From CAZNPH01 sp964574985 (GTDB taxonomy: Bacteria; Bacteroidota; Bacteroidia; Bacteroidales; SM23-62): a stretch of 64,000 nucleotides of DNA. The stretch lies in contig CAZNPH010000008.1 in NCBI GenBank assembly GCA_964574985.1, positions 62,001 through 126,000 of the forward strand, given 5' to 3'. The notes under the pieces were generated by a model. It had not been told where the DNA came from and did not search any database. It saw only the letters and a program-made list of their open reading frames with translations. A program made the position numbers and the translations under genes. This document shows positions 1 through 9,275 of the stretch, piece after piece; position 1 is the first letter of the stretch; the number at the start of each line of letters is the position of its first letter.

Positions 1-374
1 TTTGTTTTCCCCTTGGCCGCTTCGGAGGCAGCATCCAGAATTCTGTGGGTGGGCAGGATCAGATGCGCTTTGCGGGATATTCTGAGGCTTTCCCGTGGCT
101 CGACACCCAGATCCCTGATGGTTCTGACTTCCTTGTGGAAGATCATGGGATCCAGGACCACACCGTTCCCGATCAGGTTAATGGTACCTTTCCTGAATAT
201 CCCGGAAGGAATATTATGCAGGATATGTTTGATGTTGTTGAATTCAAGGGTATGCCCGGCATTGGGGCCCCCCTGGAAACGGGCTACTACATCATATTCC
301 GGCGTGATCACGTCAACGATCTTTCCCTTTCCTTCATCTCCCCACTGAGTACCAAGTAAAACATCAACTTTCAT
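1..374 (-). CDS. purA: Adenylosuccinate synthetase, N-terminal part (cut by window edge)
   Basis: This enzyme joins IMP and aspartate using GTP to form adenylosuccinate, the first committed step to AMP, in the cytoplasm. About 124 N-terminal residues are visible. The start reads MKVDVLLGTQWGDEGKGK, which contains the GTP-binding loop QWGDEGKGK characteristic of PurA, followed by FQGGPNAGHTLEF and the NLIGNGVVLDP and LPTHRILDAA blocks. An ATG at 374 matches the usual start of Bacteroidota PurA; another in-frame ATG lies at 380. The C-terminal two thirds are outside the window. The Fur-family gene upstream reads the same way and may be co-transcribed. Confidence 0.95.
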   Translation of the reverse strand, partial: MKVDVLLGTQWGDEGKGKIVDVITPEYDVVARFQGGPNAGHTLEFNNIKHILHNIPSGIFRKGTINLIGNGVVLDPMIFHKEVRTIRDLGVEPRESLRISRKAHLILPTHRILDAASEAAKGKT

Positions 375-448
375 GGCCATTGCATTGGATTTTCAAAAAA
401 CCGGTTCAAGGTACGAAGATTTTAAGATCCGGAAAGAAACAGCCGGGA

Positions 449-898
449 TTAATTTCCCTTATCGCCTTTATTTGTACCGTATATGTAAAGCGAATGGTGA
501 GAAGAGGTGAAATTGTTGAGCTCACAGGCGGTCTTGACAATCTCCTGTATTCTCGGGTCACAGAATTCGATAACCCTCCCGGTCATGATGTCGATCAGAT
601 GGTCGTGCTGGACACACTGGTAGGATCTTTCAAATTGTGCGATATTTTTGCCGAATTGATGTTTGATGACCAGATTGCAGTCCAGCAGCAATTCGATGGT
701 ATTGTACAAGGTGGCCCGGCTGACCCGGTAGTTTTTGTTCTTCATGAAAATATACAGGGATTCGATATCGAAATGTCCCTCTCTTGAATATATTTCATCC
801 AGTATGGCAAATCTTTCGGGGGTCTTCCGGTGGCCTTTTTTCTCGAGATACTCAGTAAATATTTTCCTGACCGTTTCCCGGGTCTGTTCCCTGGACAT
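449..898 (-). CDS. Fur/PerR-family transcriptional repressor lacking CxxC zinc pairs
   Basis: A 149-residue winged-helix regulator of the Fur superfamily. The recognition region YRVSRATLYNTIELLLD (about residues 57-73) is typical, as is the metal-site stretch QHDHLID. The family's structural zinc site normally uses CxxC before GxVxEF and a second CxxC at the C-terminus. Here the first reads IDIMTGRVIEF and the tail LYIYGTNKGDK has no cysteines, so that site is absent. Family members sense iron, zinc or peroxide; which applies here cannot be told. The gene lies upstream of purA on the same strand, and an inverted repeat sits just before its start. Confidence 0.88.
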   Translation of the reverse strand: MSREQTRETVRKIFTEYLEKKGHRKTPERFAILDEIYSREGHFDIESLYIFMKNKNYRVSRATLYNTIELLLDCNLVIKHQFGKNIAQFERSYQCVQHDHLIDIMTGRVIEFCDPRIQEIVKTACELNNFTSSHHSLYIYGTNKGDKGN

Positions 899-906
899 AA
901 CTTAGT

Positions 907-921
907 CTAATTAAAAATTAG
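907..921. promoter_or_regulatory. Candidate 7-1-7 Fur/PerR-type operator
   Basis: CTAATTAAAAATTAG is an almost perfect 7-1-7 inverted repeat (six of seven arm positions match), ending 9 nt upstream of the start codon of the Fur-family gene. Fur and PerR boxes have this AT-rich 7-1-7 form, and autorepression is common in the family. Assignment as the operator of this repressor is inference. Confidence 0.5.
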
Positions 922-980
922 TTGACAAATTACACATTTTTTTTCATTCCGAAAAAATGGTTTGTGTTTTTTATCCGGAC

Positions 981-3230
981 TCATCCACGGATATTTTCAA
1001 TACGGCTTACCGATTCCACACCCCTGATCTTCATCAGGTTCATGATCAGATTGTTTAAGTCTTTGGTATTGTGTACATAAAGATCGATGCTGCCTTCAAA
1101 TATCCCGTCATGGCTGGCCAGGTCGATGTTGCGCATATTGACATCCAGCTCCTTGGAAATGACGGTGGTAATGTGATTGTATATTCCAAATTTGTCGATG
1201 CCCTTGATATGGATCCTGGCCAGGTAGGAAAGGTTCTTGTGGGTAGTCCATTTCGCGGGTACTATCCGGTGAGACTGGCTGGAAATAAGCTTGATGGAAT
1301 TGGGGCATTTTCGCTTGTGTATGACGATCGAATCATCCTGTCCCCGGTAACCGATCACATCATCACCGGGTATGGGGTTGCAGCATTTGGCCAGCATGTA
1401 TTCTTCTTCTTCCGTTTCATCGATATTTTCCCTGAGGATGATCGGAGAGCCGGGGACCCGGTTATTTGTCCCGGTTTCATTTTTCACAGCTTCCTTCCTG
1501 TCCAACGACGTAAGGCCAAATTGCAGTCCCCAGTAACGGATCCATTTGCTGCGCGTGTTTCTTTTCAGGATCTTTTTCAGGTTGTCCAGGGTAATGATGC
1601 CGCTGCCGATCTTGCTGTATAATTCATCCTTTGAAACCACTTCATAGGCCGGCAGCAATTTCTTGAATATCCTCGAACTGGGGATCAGGTCCATTTCCCT
1701 CAGTCTCTCGTCAAGCAATCGTTTGCCTTTCTGAATTCGGTTCTTGTTTTCCGCCTTGAAGGCGGTTTTGATGGCTGATTTGGCTTTGGCGGTGATCACA
1801 TATTTCAACCATTCCCTCTTGGCTTTCTGATTGCCGGCGGTAAGAATCTCCACCTGATCCCCGCTGTTCAGCCGGTAATTGATGGGGACAAGTTTATGGT
1901 TGACCTTTGCCCCGATGGCCTTGTCCCCGATCTCCGTATGTATCTCATAGGCAAAATCGAGTGCCGTGGCATTTTTGGGCAATGTTTTAATCTGCCCCCT
2001 GGGAGTGAATACAAGGATCTCGGAGGCGAACAGGTTCATCTTGAAATCATCGATGAATTCCAGTGCATCGGATTGCGGACTTTCCAGCATTTCCCGGATC
2101 TTTTTGATCCATTTGTCCAATTCATTGGAACTTGATCTGGAGCCGGACTGCTTGTATTTCCAATGAGCTGCAAATCCCCGTTCTGCGATCTCGTCCATCC
2201 TTTTGGTCCTGATCTGTATTTCCACCCACTTCCCGTTCGGCCCCATAACCGTAGCATGCAGGGCTTCATAACCGTTGGCCCTGGGTGTGCTTACCCAGTC
2301 TCTGATCCGGTCGGGTTTGGGCATGTATATATCGGTGATCATCGAATAAATGTTCCAGCACTGGGTCTTTTCCGGAATCCCCGGCAGCGGTTCAAAAACG
2401 ATCCTCAAGGCGAGCAGGTCGTATACTTCCTCAAAGGGAACATTTTTCTGCTGCATTTTCTGCCAGATGGAATAAATGGATTTGGGCCGGCCGGATATGT
2501 CGAAGGCTATTCCGGCATCTTCCAGTTTCCTGATGATCGGCAAACCCAATTTGTTGATCATCTGGATCCGTCTTTTTTCATTGTCCCGGATCTTCGCGAT
2601 CAGATCCTGGTATATTTTCGGATAGCGGAATTTCAGGCTCAGATCCTCCAGTTCCGTTTTGATGGAATACAACCCGAGTCTGTGTGCAAGCGGAGCATAT
2701 AAATAAATGGTTTCCCCCGACATTTTGATCTGTTTGTTCGGCGGGAGTGAGTCGAGGGTTCTCATGTTGTGGAGCCGGTCGGCAAGTTTGATCAGTATGA
2801 CCCTCATATCATCGGAAAGGGTAAGCAACATCTTTCTGAAATTTTCCGCCTGAAGGGATGATTTCTTGTCAAAAACACCGGAAATCTTGGTCAGTCCGTC
2901 AATAATGGAGGCAATCTTTTTCCCGAACTGGTTTTCAATGTCTTCAATGGTATAATCGGTATCTTCCACCACATCATGCAGCAATGCACAAATGACCGAT
3001 TTGGCTCCAAGCCCTATTTCCGTGGTCACGATCCGTGCCACTGCGATGGGATGCAATATATAGGGTTCGCCGGACTTCCTGCGCATGCCTTTATGTGCTT
3101 CGCAAGCAAGCTTAAAGGCTTTTTCCATCAGCCGGCGATCCGTTTTTGATTCACAACGGACACAGTTCTCCATCAATTCTCTGAACCGTGCCTCAATGAC
3201 TTCTTCTTCTGTTTTTGTTAAAACGCTCAT
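981..3230 (-). CDS. RelA/SpoT family (p)ppGpp synthetase/hydrolase
   Basis: A full-length 749-residue Rel enzyme that makes and probably degrades the alarmone (p)ppGpp. The N-terminal HD hydrolase domain is intact (LHPIAVARIV, then ALLHDVVEDT near residue 90). It is followed by the synthetase domain (RPKSIYSIW, YDLLALRIVF, ANGYEALHATV, VEIQIRT), a TGS domain (ILVFTPRGQIKTLP to GDQVEILTAG), a conserved-cysteine region (AKCCNPIPGDDV) and a C-terminal ACT domain. Conserved motifs for both activities are present, so a bifunctional enzyme is likely. The start is an ATG at 3230. The next gene upstream on the same strand ends 12 nt away, so the two may be co-transcribed. Confidence 0.95.
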   Translation of the reverse strand: MSVLTKTEEEVIEARFRELMENCVRCESKTDRRLMEKAFKLACEAHKGMRRKSGEPYILHPIAVARIVTTEIGLGAKSVICALLHDVVEDTDYTIEDIENQFGKKIASIIDGLTKISGVFDKKSSLQAENFRKMLLTLSDDMRVILIKLADRLHNMRTLDSLPPNKQIKMSGETIYLYAPLAHRLGLYSIKTELEDLSLKFRYPKIYQDLIAKIRDNEKRRIQMINKLGLPIIRKLEDAGIAFDISGRPKSIYSIWQKMQQKNVPFEEVYDLLALRIVFEPLPGIPEKTQCWNIYSMITDIYMPKPDRIRDWVSTPRANGYEALHATVMGPNGKWVEIQIRTKRMDEIAERGFAAHWKYKQSGSRSSSNELDKWIKKIREMLESPQSDALEFIDDFKMNLFASEILVFTPRGQIKTLPKNATALDFAYEIHTEIGDKAIGAKVNHKLVPINYRLNSGDQVEILTAGNQKAKREWLKYVITAKAKSAIKTAFKAENKNRIQKGKRLLDERLREMDLIPSSRIFKKLLPAYEVVSKDELYSKIGSGIITLDNLKKILKRNTRSKWIRYWGLQFGLTSLDRKEAVKNETGTNNRVPGSPIILRENIDETEEEEYMLAKCCNPIPGDDVIGYRGQDDSIVIHKRKCPNSIKLISSQSHRIVPAKWTTHKNLSYLARIHIKGIDKFGIYNHITTVISKELDVNMRNIDLASHDGIFEGSIDLYVHNTKDLNNLIMNLMKIRGVESVSRIENIRG

Positions 3231-3242
3231 GAATCTCCGTTC

Positions 3243-4763
3243 TTAATAAACAACCAGGGTCAGGTGCCCTTTTTTCTCAACGACCACATCCGTGCTGGTG
3301 GTGATTTTGACATAATACAAATAAACCCCCTGTTCTGCCATTTTGTTGTTGGCATTCCTGCCGTTCCAGGCTTCATCAGGGTTTTCGGTTTCGAAAATCC
3401 GGGAACCATACCGGTCAAAAATTACAAAATAATAACTTTTTGGATAAAACGTAATGATGGGTTTAATGTTGTCATTCAGACCGTCCTGATTGGGCGTAAA
3501 CGCATTGGCCATAAATATTTGGGGCTTTATGGTTACACAAACCCTGTTACTTTTGCTGTATCCTTTTGTGCCGTATGGATTGCCTTCCTCTTCCTCCGCT
3601 TCCACATAATAACAGATATTTGAACTCTTGCCCTGGTTGACCAGCTCATTGACATGGTCGGCAAATACGGTATCCGGTGGTTCCACCGAAGCGATCATTT
3701 CAATGTTATCCTGATCGGTTATCCGGTAAATATTGTACTGTTTGATGCCCGCCGGCCAGTTTTGATAACTTGTCCACACAAGGGTGTTCTGCAGATCGTT
3801 ATTGGAGACATTCAATACGATATTGCCGGCTAAATTGGAAAAAGTATCTGCCTGCATGCAGGTATTCAGACTGCTCAGTCTGTAAAAGTATTGGTTGAGG
3901 ATGCTCAGAACAGGATCATTGTATTGAATTTTCCCGGTTTGCACATCCGTGAAGCTGGTCAGGACTTCAAAAGGCTTCGCGGGATCCCTGGTCCGGAGAA
4001 GCCTGTAATTCTGAACCTCAGCGCTCGTATCCAGGGTAAAGGAAAGATCAATGGCATTGTTGTTCACCGTGGCATAATCCGCATGGATGAAATCCGGGGT
4101 ATCGGGAAGACGGGTGTTTTTACAAACAATATTGGAATAGGAACGCCGGGCCCGGTCCTTGTGCCGGGCTTCGACAAAATAACAATAATCTTCATCTTCC
4201 TGTATGGTGATATCCGGAAATGTAAGAAATTCAGGGGTCCGGGTACCCGTCAGCCCGTAACTTCCGCCGGCCGGTTTCCGGTATATTGAATACATAAGCA
4301 GGCTGTCTTCCCAGCCTTCGTAAGCAGTCCAGGAAAGGTTCATGACCGACTCGCATGAATCCCAGGAAATCCGGGTATACATTGTTTTGTGGAATTCGGT
4401 AAAATAGCTGTCCCTCAATGAATCCCGTGACTTGACCGAATAGGATACGGGTTCTCCGGATGAACCTGCATCATAATGCACATAGGTGTTGACGGAAGCA
4501 TCCGCCGTATCGATGGCCTCTCCCTGCTGGTCGCCGAGGCCCCTGAAAATGACATAGTATTGAATGCCGGGGGACGGACTGTGTTCCCAGCGAATGATCA
4601 CATCATTCATGGAAGAGGTGTCCACGGTTACCAGTCTGAGGTCCGGAGGGGAAGGGCGGTCGCCGGACTGGCCTCTGGCGGCCGGTGCGGAAACAAGGAT
4701 CATCAATATGAATAAAAAATGATATCGCAATCCCGGATAATGAATCAATGTTGAATAATGCAA
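3243..4763 (-). CDS. T9SS type B sorted protein with fibronectin-like repeats
   Basis: An exported protein of about 506 residues. The N-terminus has a hydrophobic signal peptide ending near APAARGQ. The body contains repeated beta-sandwich-like units (phrases such as IIRWEHSPSPG, NLSWTAYEGW and TLVWTSYQNW recur about every 90-110 residues), resembling fibronectin type III domains. The last 85 residues match the gliding-motility-associated type B C-terminal domain: NAFTPNQDGLNDNIKP, FDRYGSRIFE, W-N-G-R and GVYLYYVKI. This predicts type IX secretion to the cell surface. There is no ATG suited to the signal peptide; a TTG at 4763 is the longest choice, and TTG codons at 4748 and 4730 are alternatives. 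The specific role is unknown. Confidence 0.85.
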   Translation of the reverse strand: MHYSTLIHYPGLRYHFLFILMILVSAPAARGQSGDRPSPPDLRLVTVDTSSMNDVIIRWEHSPSPGIQYYVIFRGLGDQQGEAIDTADASVNTYVHYDAGSSGEPVSYSVKSRDSLRDSYFTEFHKTMYTRISWDSCESVMNLSWTAYEGWEDSLLMYSIYRKPAGGSYGLTGTRTPEFLTFPDITIQEDEDYCYFVEARHKDRARRSYSNIVCKNTRLPDTPDFIHADYATVNNNAIDLSFTLDTSAEVQNYRLLRTRDPAKPFEVLTSFTDVQTGKIQYNDPVLSILNQYFYRLSSLNTCMQADTFSNLAGNIVLNVSNNDLQNTLVWTSYQNWPAGIKQYNIYRITDQDNIEMIASVEPPDTVFADHVNELVNQGKSSNICYYVEAEEEEGNPYGTKGYSKSNRVCVTIKPQIFMANAFTPNQDGLNDNIKPIITFYPKSYYFVIFDRYGSRIFETENPDEAWNGRNANNKMAEQGVYLYYVKITTSTDVVVEKKGHLTLVVY

Positions 4764-4789
4764 ATCTACAAATAACTCTTGTTTTTGTG

Positions 4790-4819
4790 TTTCATAGTTT
4801 TGATTAAGTATTAATTTTG
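4790..4819 (+). promoter_or_regulatory. Bacteroidota-type promoter for the ClC gene
   Basis: TTTC (4790-4793), an 18-nt spacer and TAATTTTG (4812-4819) fit the Bacteroidota sigma factor pattern TTTG-N19-TAnnTTTG with one mismatch. The -7 element ends only 7 nt before the ATG at 4827, so the transcript would be nearly leaderless. Confidence 0.45.
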
Positions 4820-4826
4820 AGCCGTC

Positions 4827-6599
4827 ATGAAAAAAGCTTCGGTCATTACCAGGTTTGTTGTTTGGAGATTAAAGAACCTGGGTGACAGGCAATTCATTCT
4901 CATACTCAGTGCACTTATCGGATTGGGGGTCGGACTGGTGGCTGTGGTCATCAAGAACCTGGTTCACTTCATCCAGTTGCTTTTGACCGGGACCATGAGT
5001 TCGGTTCACCACAATCTTTATTTTTTTGCCCTTCCGTTCGCGGGCATCTTGCTGACCATTCTGTTCGTGCGGTATATCAACCGGCAGCCTGTGGGACACG
5101 GCATTCCCAGTGTTCTGTATTCCATCTCAAAGAACAACGGGATCATTCCCCGGCACAATCTGTTCTCATCGGTGGTATCCAGCGCCCTCACGGTGGGTTT
5201 CGGAGGATCGGTGGGACTGGAAGGACCTACGGTTGCCACCGGTGCCGCGGTGGGTTCAAACGTGGGCCGGGCCCTGAGAATGGACCAGCGGCAGGTCATT
5301 TTGCTTCTGGGCTGTGCCTGTGCGGGTGCCATGTCCTCCATTTTCAAGGCTCCCATTGCCGCCATTGTTTTTGCGCTGGAAGTGATCATGCTGGATCTGA
5401 CCATGTCTTCCCTGGTTCCCCTGTTGATCGCCTCCCTTACGGCAGCGCTCACCTCTTACCTTTTCCTGGGACAGAACGTGCTGTATACATTCGAGAACAC
5501 CGCTCCTTTCATGATGGAGGACATACCTTATTATCTGATCCTCGGTGTCCTGGCCGGATTGGTCTCCGTATATTTTACCAAAATGTATATGAAGATCACC
5601 GAAGCTTTCGAAAAAATCAAGGGTGTTTATAAACGCTTGTTGCTGGGCGGACTCATCCTGGGGATACTCATCTTTCTGCTGCCTTCGCTTTACGGGGAGG
5701 GATACGAACCCATCAACAAATGTCTGAACGGAGACTACAGCTATCTGTTTGACAATACCTTGTACGAATCCCTGAGTAACAATATTTTCGCGGTCGTGTT
5801 CTTCTTCTTAATGGTGGTGCTGCTGAAAGTGGTGGCCACATCGCTCACTTTTGCCAGCGGAGGAGTGGGGGGAATCTTTGCCCCCTCGTTGTTTATCGGA
5901 TCCAATCTCGGACTGCTTTTTGCAACTGTTCTCAATACGCTGGGTGTGGAGATATCGAGAAGCAATTTTGCCCTGGTGGGGATGGGCGGACTCATTGCTG
6001 GGGTGATCCATGCCCCTTTGACCGCCATATTCCTGATCGCCGAGATCACCGCGGGATACCAGTTGTTCATGCCCCTGATGATCGTGGCCACCGTTTCGTA
6101 TACCACCACACGGCTGTTTGTTTCCAATTCGGTTTATACCATTCAGCTCGCCAAGAGAGGAGAACTGATGACTCATCACAAGGACCGGACCGTCCTGTTG
6201 ATGATGCGTGTGGAAGACCTGATCGAAACCGATTTCAACATCATTCATCCCAACGCCACCCTGGGTGACCTGGTCAGGGTGATCACCAGGGCCCACAGGA
6301 ACATCTTTCCGGTGGTGGACGGGGAGGGCAATTTTCACGGAATAGTCAAGCTCGATGACATCCGGGATCTTATGTTCGACCACGAACAGTATGATAGCAT
6401 TTTTGTCAGGGACCTGATGTTCATGCCCCGTTTTACCATTTCCAAACATGAGTCCATGGAGGAAGTCGCCCGTAAATTCCAGGTCAGCGGACGTTTCAAT
6501 ATTGCCGTTCTCGACGATGGAAAATACCTGGGCTTTGTCTCCCGGGCAAAATTATTCTCAGTATATCGTGAAAAACTGAAATACCTGTCGGAAGAATGA
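4827..6599 (+). CDS. ClC-family chloride channel/antiporter with C-terminal CBS pair
   Basis: A 590-residue inner-membrane protein. The ClC core has the expected blocks: GHGIPSVLYS (about residue 90), GGSVGLEGPTVATGA with the gating-type glutamate at about 132, and GGVGGIFAPSLFIGSNLG. The Ser of the usual GSGIP motif is His here, a variant I recall from other CBS-bearing bacterial ClCs. The kept gating glutamate points to Cl-/H+ exchange rather than a pure channel. Residues from about 450 form two CBS domains, which in relatives bind adenine nucleotides. It is a single-gene unit between divergent and convergent neighbours. Confidence 0.93.
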   Translation: MKKASVITRFVVWRLKNLGDRQFILILSALIGLGVGLVAVVIKNLVHFIQLLLTGTMSSVHHNLYFFALPFAGILLTILFVRYINRQPVGHGIPSVLYSISKNNGIIPRHNLFSSVVSSALTVGFGGSVGLEGPTVATGAAVGSNVGRALRMDQRQVILLLGCACAGAMSSIFKAPIAAIVFALEVIMLDLTMSSLVPLLIASLTAALTSYLFLGQNVLYTFENTAPFMMEDIPYYLILGVLAGLVSVYFTKMYMKITEAFEKIKGVYKRLLLGGLILGILIFLLPSLYGEGYEPINKCLNGDYSYLFDNTLYESLSNNIFAVVFFFLMVVLLKVVATSLTFASGGVGGIFAPSLFIGSNLGLLFATVLNTLGVEISRSNFALVGMGGLIAGVIHAPLTAIFLIAEITAGYQLFMPLMIVATVSYTTTRLFVSNSVYTIQLAKRGELMTHHKDRTVLLMMRVEDLIETDFNIIHPNATLGDLVRVITRAHRNIFPVVDGEGNFHGIVKLDDIRDLMFDHEQYDSIFVRDLMFMPRFTISKHESMEEVARKFQVSGRFNIAVLDDGKYLGFVSRAKLFSVYREKLKYLSEE

Positions 6600-6605
6600 G
6601 CAGGC

Positions 6606-6935
6606 CTATTTCGGTTTTGTGTATTTGGCTTCCCCGAAGGCCAGGATGGGGAAGAACACAAAAGGCAGAAAAAACAATCCTACCGTGAATACTGCAGATT
6701 TTCCGAAGCAGGTCGATATCCCATGGAGCATCATAATGTAAAAAATAAGGTTAACGATGGGAATGAACAGGATCAGAAGGATCCACCACACCGGTTTGCC
6801 TGCAATCTGCAAAAGGACGATGAGGTTATAAATTGGTATGATCTGCGACCAACCGGGGCCTCCCGCTTTTTGAACCGTGATCCAGAGGGATACGATGGTA
6901 AGCAGGCCCAGAAGAATGTACAATACTGTTGCCAT
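6606..6935 (-). CDS. Small DUF5684-like membrane protein
   Basis: A 109-residue protein with about three transmembrane segments. The pattern of a tryptophan- and glycine-rich loop (AGGPGWSQIIPIYNLIVLLQIAG), then KPVWWILLILFIPIVNL, resembles the DUF5684 family. The same module is sometimes found before signal peptidase I in Bacteroidota, but no peptidase domain follows here. Function is unknown. It is convergent with the ClC gene, 6 nt apart, and starts with ATG at 6935. Confidence 0.75.
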   Translation of the reverse strand: MATVLYILLGLLTIVSLWITVQKAGGPGWSQIIPIYNLIVLLQIAGKPVWWILLILFIPIVNLIFYIMMLHGISTCFGKSAVFTVGLFFLPFVFFPILAFGEAKYTKPK

Positions 6936-7054
6936 GGCGATTTTATTATTGGTTTAACAGGAAATAAATTTAATCGTTTTTTTTATCTTTTCAAACAGAT
7001 CCGGTATGCCCGCGGCATCCATTCCGCCGGACCGGTAATTATCCGGGGCAATCA

Positions 7055-7085
7055 TTTCAGGAATAAACTGAATAATGTATTTTTG
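7055..7085 (+). promoter_or_regulatory. Bacteroidota-type promoter for glyA
   Basis: TTTC (7055-7058), exactly 19 nt, then TATTTTTG (7078-7085) matches TTTG-N19-TAnnTTTG except for one base in the upstream box. The implied start of transcription near 7092 leaves a leader of about 40 nt before the glyA ATG at 7135. Confidence 0.55.
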
Positions 7086-7134
7086 ATCTTTTGAGTCAGG
7101 AAACAACAATCTGTATTCATATAAATTTTTTCAG

Positions 7135-8415
7135 ATGATCAAAGACGAGAGAATATTTGAACTGATCCGAAAAGAACACGAACGGCAACTTCATGGGATA
7201 GAGCTGATCGCTTCCGAAAATTTTGTCAGTGACCAGGTCCTGGAATCCATGGGATCCTGCCTGACCAATAAATATGCCGAAGGTTTGCCCGGCAAAAGGT
7301 ATTACGGTGGTTGCCAGGTGATCGACGAGACAGAACAACTGGCCATTGACCGGGCCAGGGAATTGTTCGGTGCCTGCTGGGCCAATGTTCAGCCCCATTC
7401 GGGGGCCCAGGCCAATGCGGCGGTAATGCTGGCGGTTCTGAACCCCGGGGATGTATTCATGGGGATGAATCTGTCACACGGGGGGCACCTGACCCATGGA
7501 TCTCCGGTGAATTATTCCGGGATCCTCTACCGCCCTGTTTCATACGGGATCAATAGGGATACCGGCCTTATCGACTATGATGAAATGGAAAAAATCGCCC
7601 TGCGGGAAAAACCAAAACTCATTGTAGCCGGCGCTTCGGCCTATTCCAGGGACTGGGATTATGCCAGGATGCGTTCAATCGCTGACCGGACAGGCGCCCT
7701 GCTCATGGCCGATATCGCCCACCCGGCGGGCATGATCGCCAAAGGGCTCCTCAAATCACCGTTTCCTCACTGCCATATCGTAACCACCACCACACACAAA
7801 ACCCTTCGCGGACCGCGGGGCGGGATGATCCTGATGGGCGAAGACTTTGATAATCCCTGGGGAAAAACCACGGCCAAAGGAAAAGTCAAAAAAATGTCCC
7901 AATTGCTTGATTTGGCCTTGTTCCCGGGGACCCAGGGCGGACCGCTCGAACACGTGATCGCTTCCAAGGCAGTTTCCTTTCACGAGGCATTAAGCGATTC
8001 ATTCAGGGACTACATGGAACAGGTCAGGTCAAATGCACAGGTAATGGCCAGGGCGCTTATGAAAAAAGGGTATAAGGTGATCTCCGGCGGCACGGACAAT
8101 CATTCCATGTTGATCGACCTTCGTACCAAATTTCCCGAACTGACCGGGAAATCGGCCGAAAAAACACTGGAACGGGCCGCCATAACCACCAATAAGAACA
8201 TGGTGCCTTTCGATGACCGTTCGCCTTTTCAGGCCTCCGGGATCCGTTTGGGAACACCCGCCATAACCACCCGGGGGATCAAAGAGGATACCATTGAAAT
8301 AATCGTGGAGCTGATCGATGAAGTCCTTGCACACTCAGATGATGAAAAAGTGATTTCAAGGACCGGCGGGAAAGTCCGTTCCCTTATGAAGGATGTTCCG
8401 CTGTTTGCCTGGTGA
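7135..8415 (+). CDS. glyA: Serine hydroxymethyltransferase
   Basis: A cytoplasmic PLP enzyme that converts serine and tetrahydrofolate to glycine and methylene-THF, the main source of one-carbon units. The 426-residue length is normal. Family blocks are intact: ELIASENFVS near the N-terminus, NKYAEGLPGKRYYGG, NVQPHSGAQANAAV, the PLP lysine in TTTTHKTLRGPRGG (about residues 218-231), and FPGTQGGPLEH. It is a monocistronic unit behind a recognisable promoter and is convergent with tonB. Confidence 0.97.
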   Translation: MIKDERIFELIRKEHERQLHGIELIASENFVSDQVLESMGSCLTNKYAEGLPGKRYYGGCQVIDETEQLAIDRARELFGACWANVQPHSGAQANAAVMLAVLNPGDVFMGMNLSHGGHLTHGSPVNYSGILYRPVSYGINRDTGLIDYDEMEKIALREKPKLIVAGASAYSRDWDYARMRSIADRTGALLMADIAHPAGMIAKGLLKSPFPHCHIVTTTTHKTLRGPRGGMILMGEDFDNPWGKTTAKGKVKKMSQLLDLALFPGTQGGPLEHVIASKAVSFHEALSDSFRDYMEQVRSNAQVMARALMKKGYKVISGGTDNHSMLIDLRTKFPELTGKSAEKTLERAAITTNKNMVPFDDRSPFQASGIRLGTPAITTRGIKEDTIEIIVELIDEVLAHSDDEKVISRTGGKVRSLMKDVPLFAW

Positions 8416-8442
8416 AAGGGAGGAGGTTTTTTTCGTTCTTTT

Positions 8443-9273
8443 TTACTGAAGCACGAAAATGTAGGTAATGGTCCCTTTCTGATAAGCGGGGGCGTCCGGT
8501 TTGCGGTCGAATTTTGCTTTCAGGGCTGCTTCATTGGCCACTTTCAGAAGATATTCATCCAGTGTTGTGGATCCTCTGACGCCGGGGTTTGTCCTGACCA
8601 CATTTCCGTTCCGGTCAACGGTGACCTCCACCACCACTTTTCCTTCTTTTTGATGGTCGTATTCCGGTTTGGGAAGGACCAGGGGATTCCGGCCGGATAA
8701 ACTGTACGATACGCTCCCGGAACCTGAACTGAGGGCATTGGAATAGTTTTCGGCATTTTCGGTTCCCGTAATGCTTCCCTGATTTCCCTGGCCGGATGTG
8801 ATGCCTTCTCCCGATTCGGTATTGCCGGTATTTGTCCTTCCTTTGTAAAGGGCTTTTTCATTGACTTCCCTCGGTTCTTCAACGGGTTCGGGGACCACTT
8901 CTTCCGGTTTGGGTTCTGTTTTTTCATCCTGAGGAGCTGTTACCGGTTGCTTTTCTCTCTCTTTTTCCACCGGCGTGATTTGAACTTCCTCAGCCGGGGC
9001 TTCTTCAAAATCCTGGGTCAGAATTTCTTCTTCCGCTTCCTCAGATGCAGGGGATGCCGGTTCGGGCTGAGCAGGCCGGGGTTGTTCATCCAATTCGGCA
9101 GCAGTGGGTTCGAGGGTCCCGGAGCCTGTTTCATCCGTACCGAAATTGATGAGTATCCCTTCTTCTTCCGGTAGTGGGAGTGGGGTCGAAAAACCGAAAA
9201 GTGCTATAAAAAACACCACCAGAAGGTGAAAGACCAGGGTGCCCAGAAATCCTGTTTTTCTGAACATAACCAT
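8443..9273 (-). CDS. tonB: TonB family energy transducer
   Basis: A 276-residue periplasm-spanning protein that passes energy from the ExbB-ExbD motor to outer-membrane transporters. One N-terminal membrane helix (about residues 10-28) is followed by a long low-complexity Pro/Glu region (about 35-150). The C-terminal TonB domain then has GKVVVEVTVDRNGNVV, NEAALKAKF and ITYIFVLQ. It is the third gene of exbB-exbD-tonB, starting 3 nt after exbD. A role as a cell-envelope TolA-like linker is an alternative that the sequence does not exclude. Confidence 0.88.
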   Translation of the reverse strand: MVMFRKTGFLGTLVFHLLVVFFIALFGFSTPLPLPEEEGILINFGTDETGSGTLEPTAAELDEQPRPAQPEPASPASEEAEEEILTQDFEEAPAEEVQITPVEKEREKQPVTAPQDEKTEPKPEEVVPEPVEEPREVNEKALYKGRTNTGNTESGEGITSGQGNQGSITGTENAENYSNALSSGSGSVSYSLSGRNPLVLPKPEYDHQKEGKVVVEVTVDRNGNVVRTNPGVRGSTTLDEYLLKVANEAALKAKFDRKPDAPAYQKGTITYIFVLQ

Positions 9274-9275
9274 AT

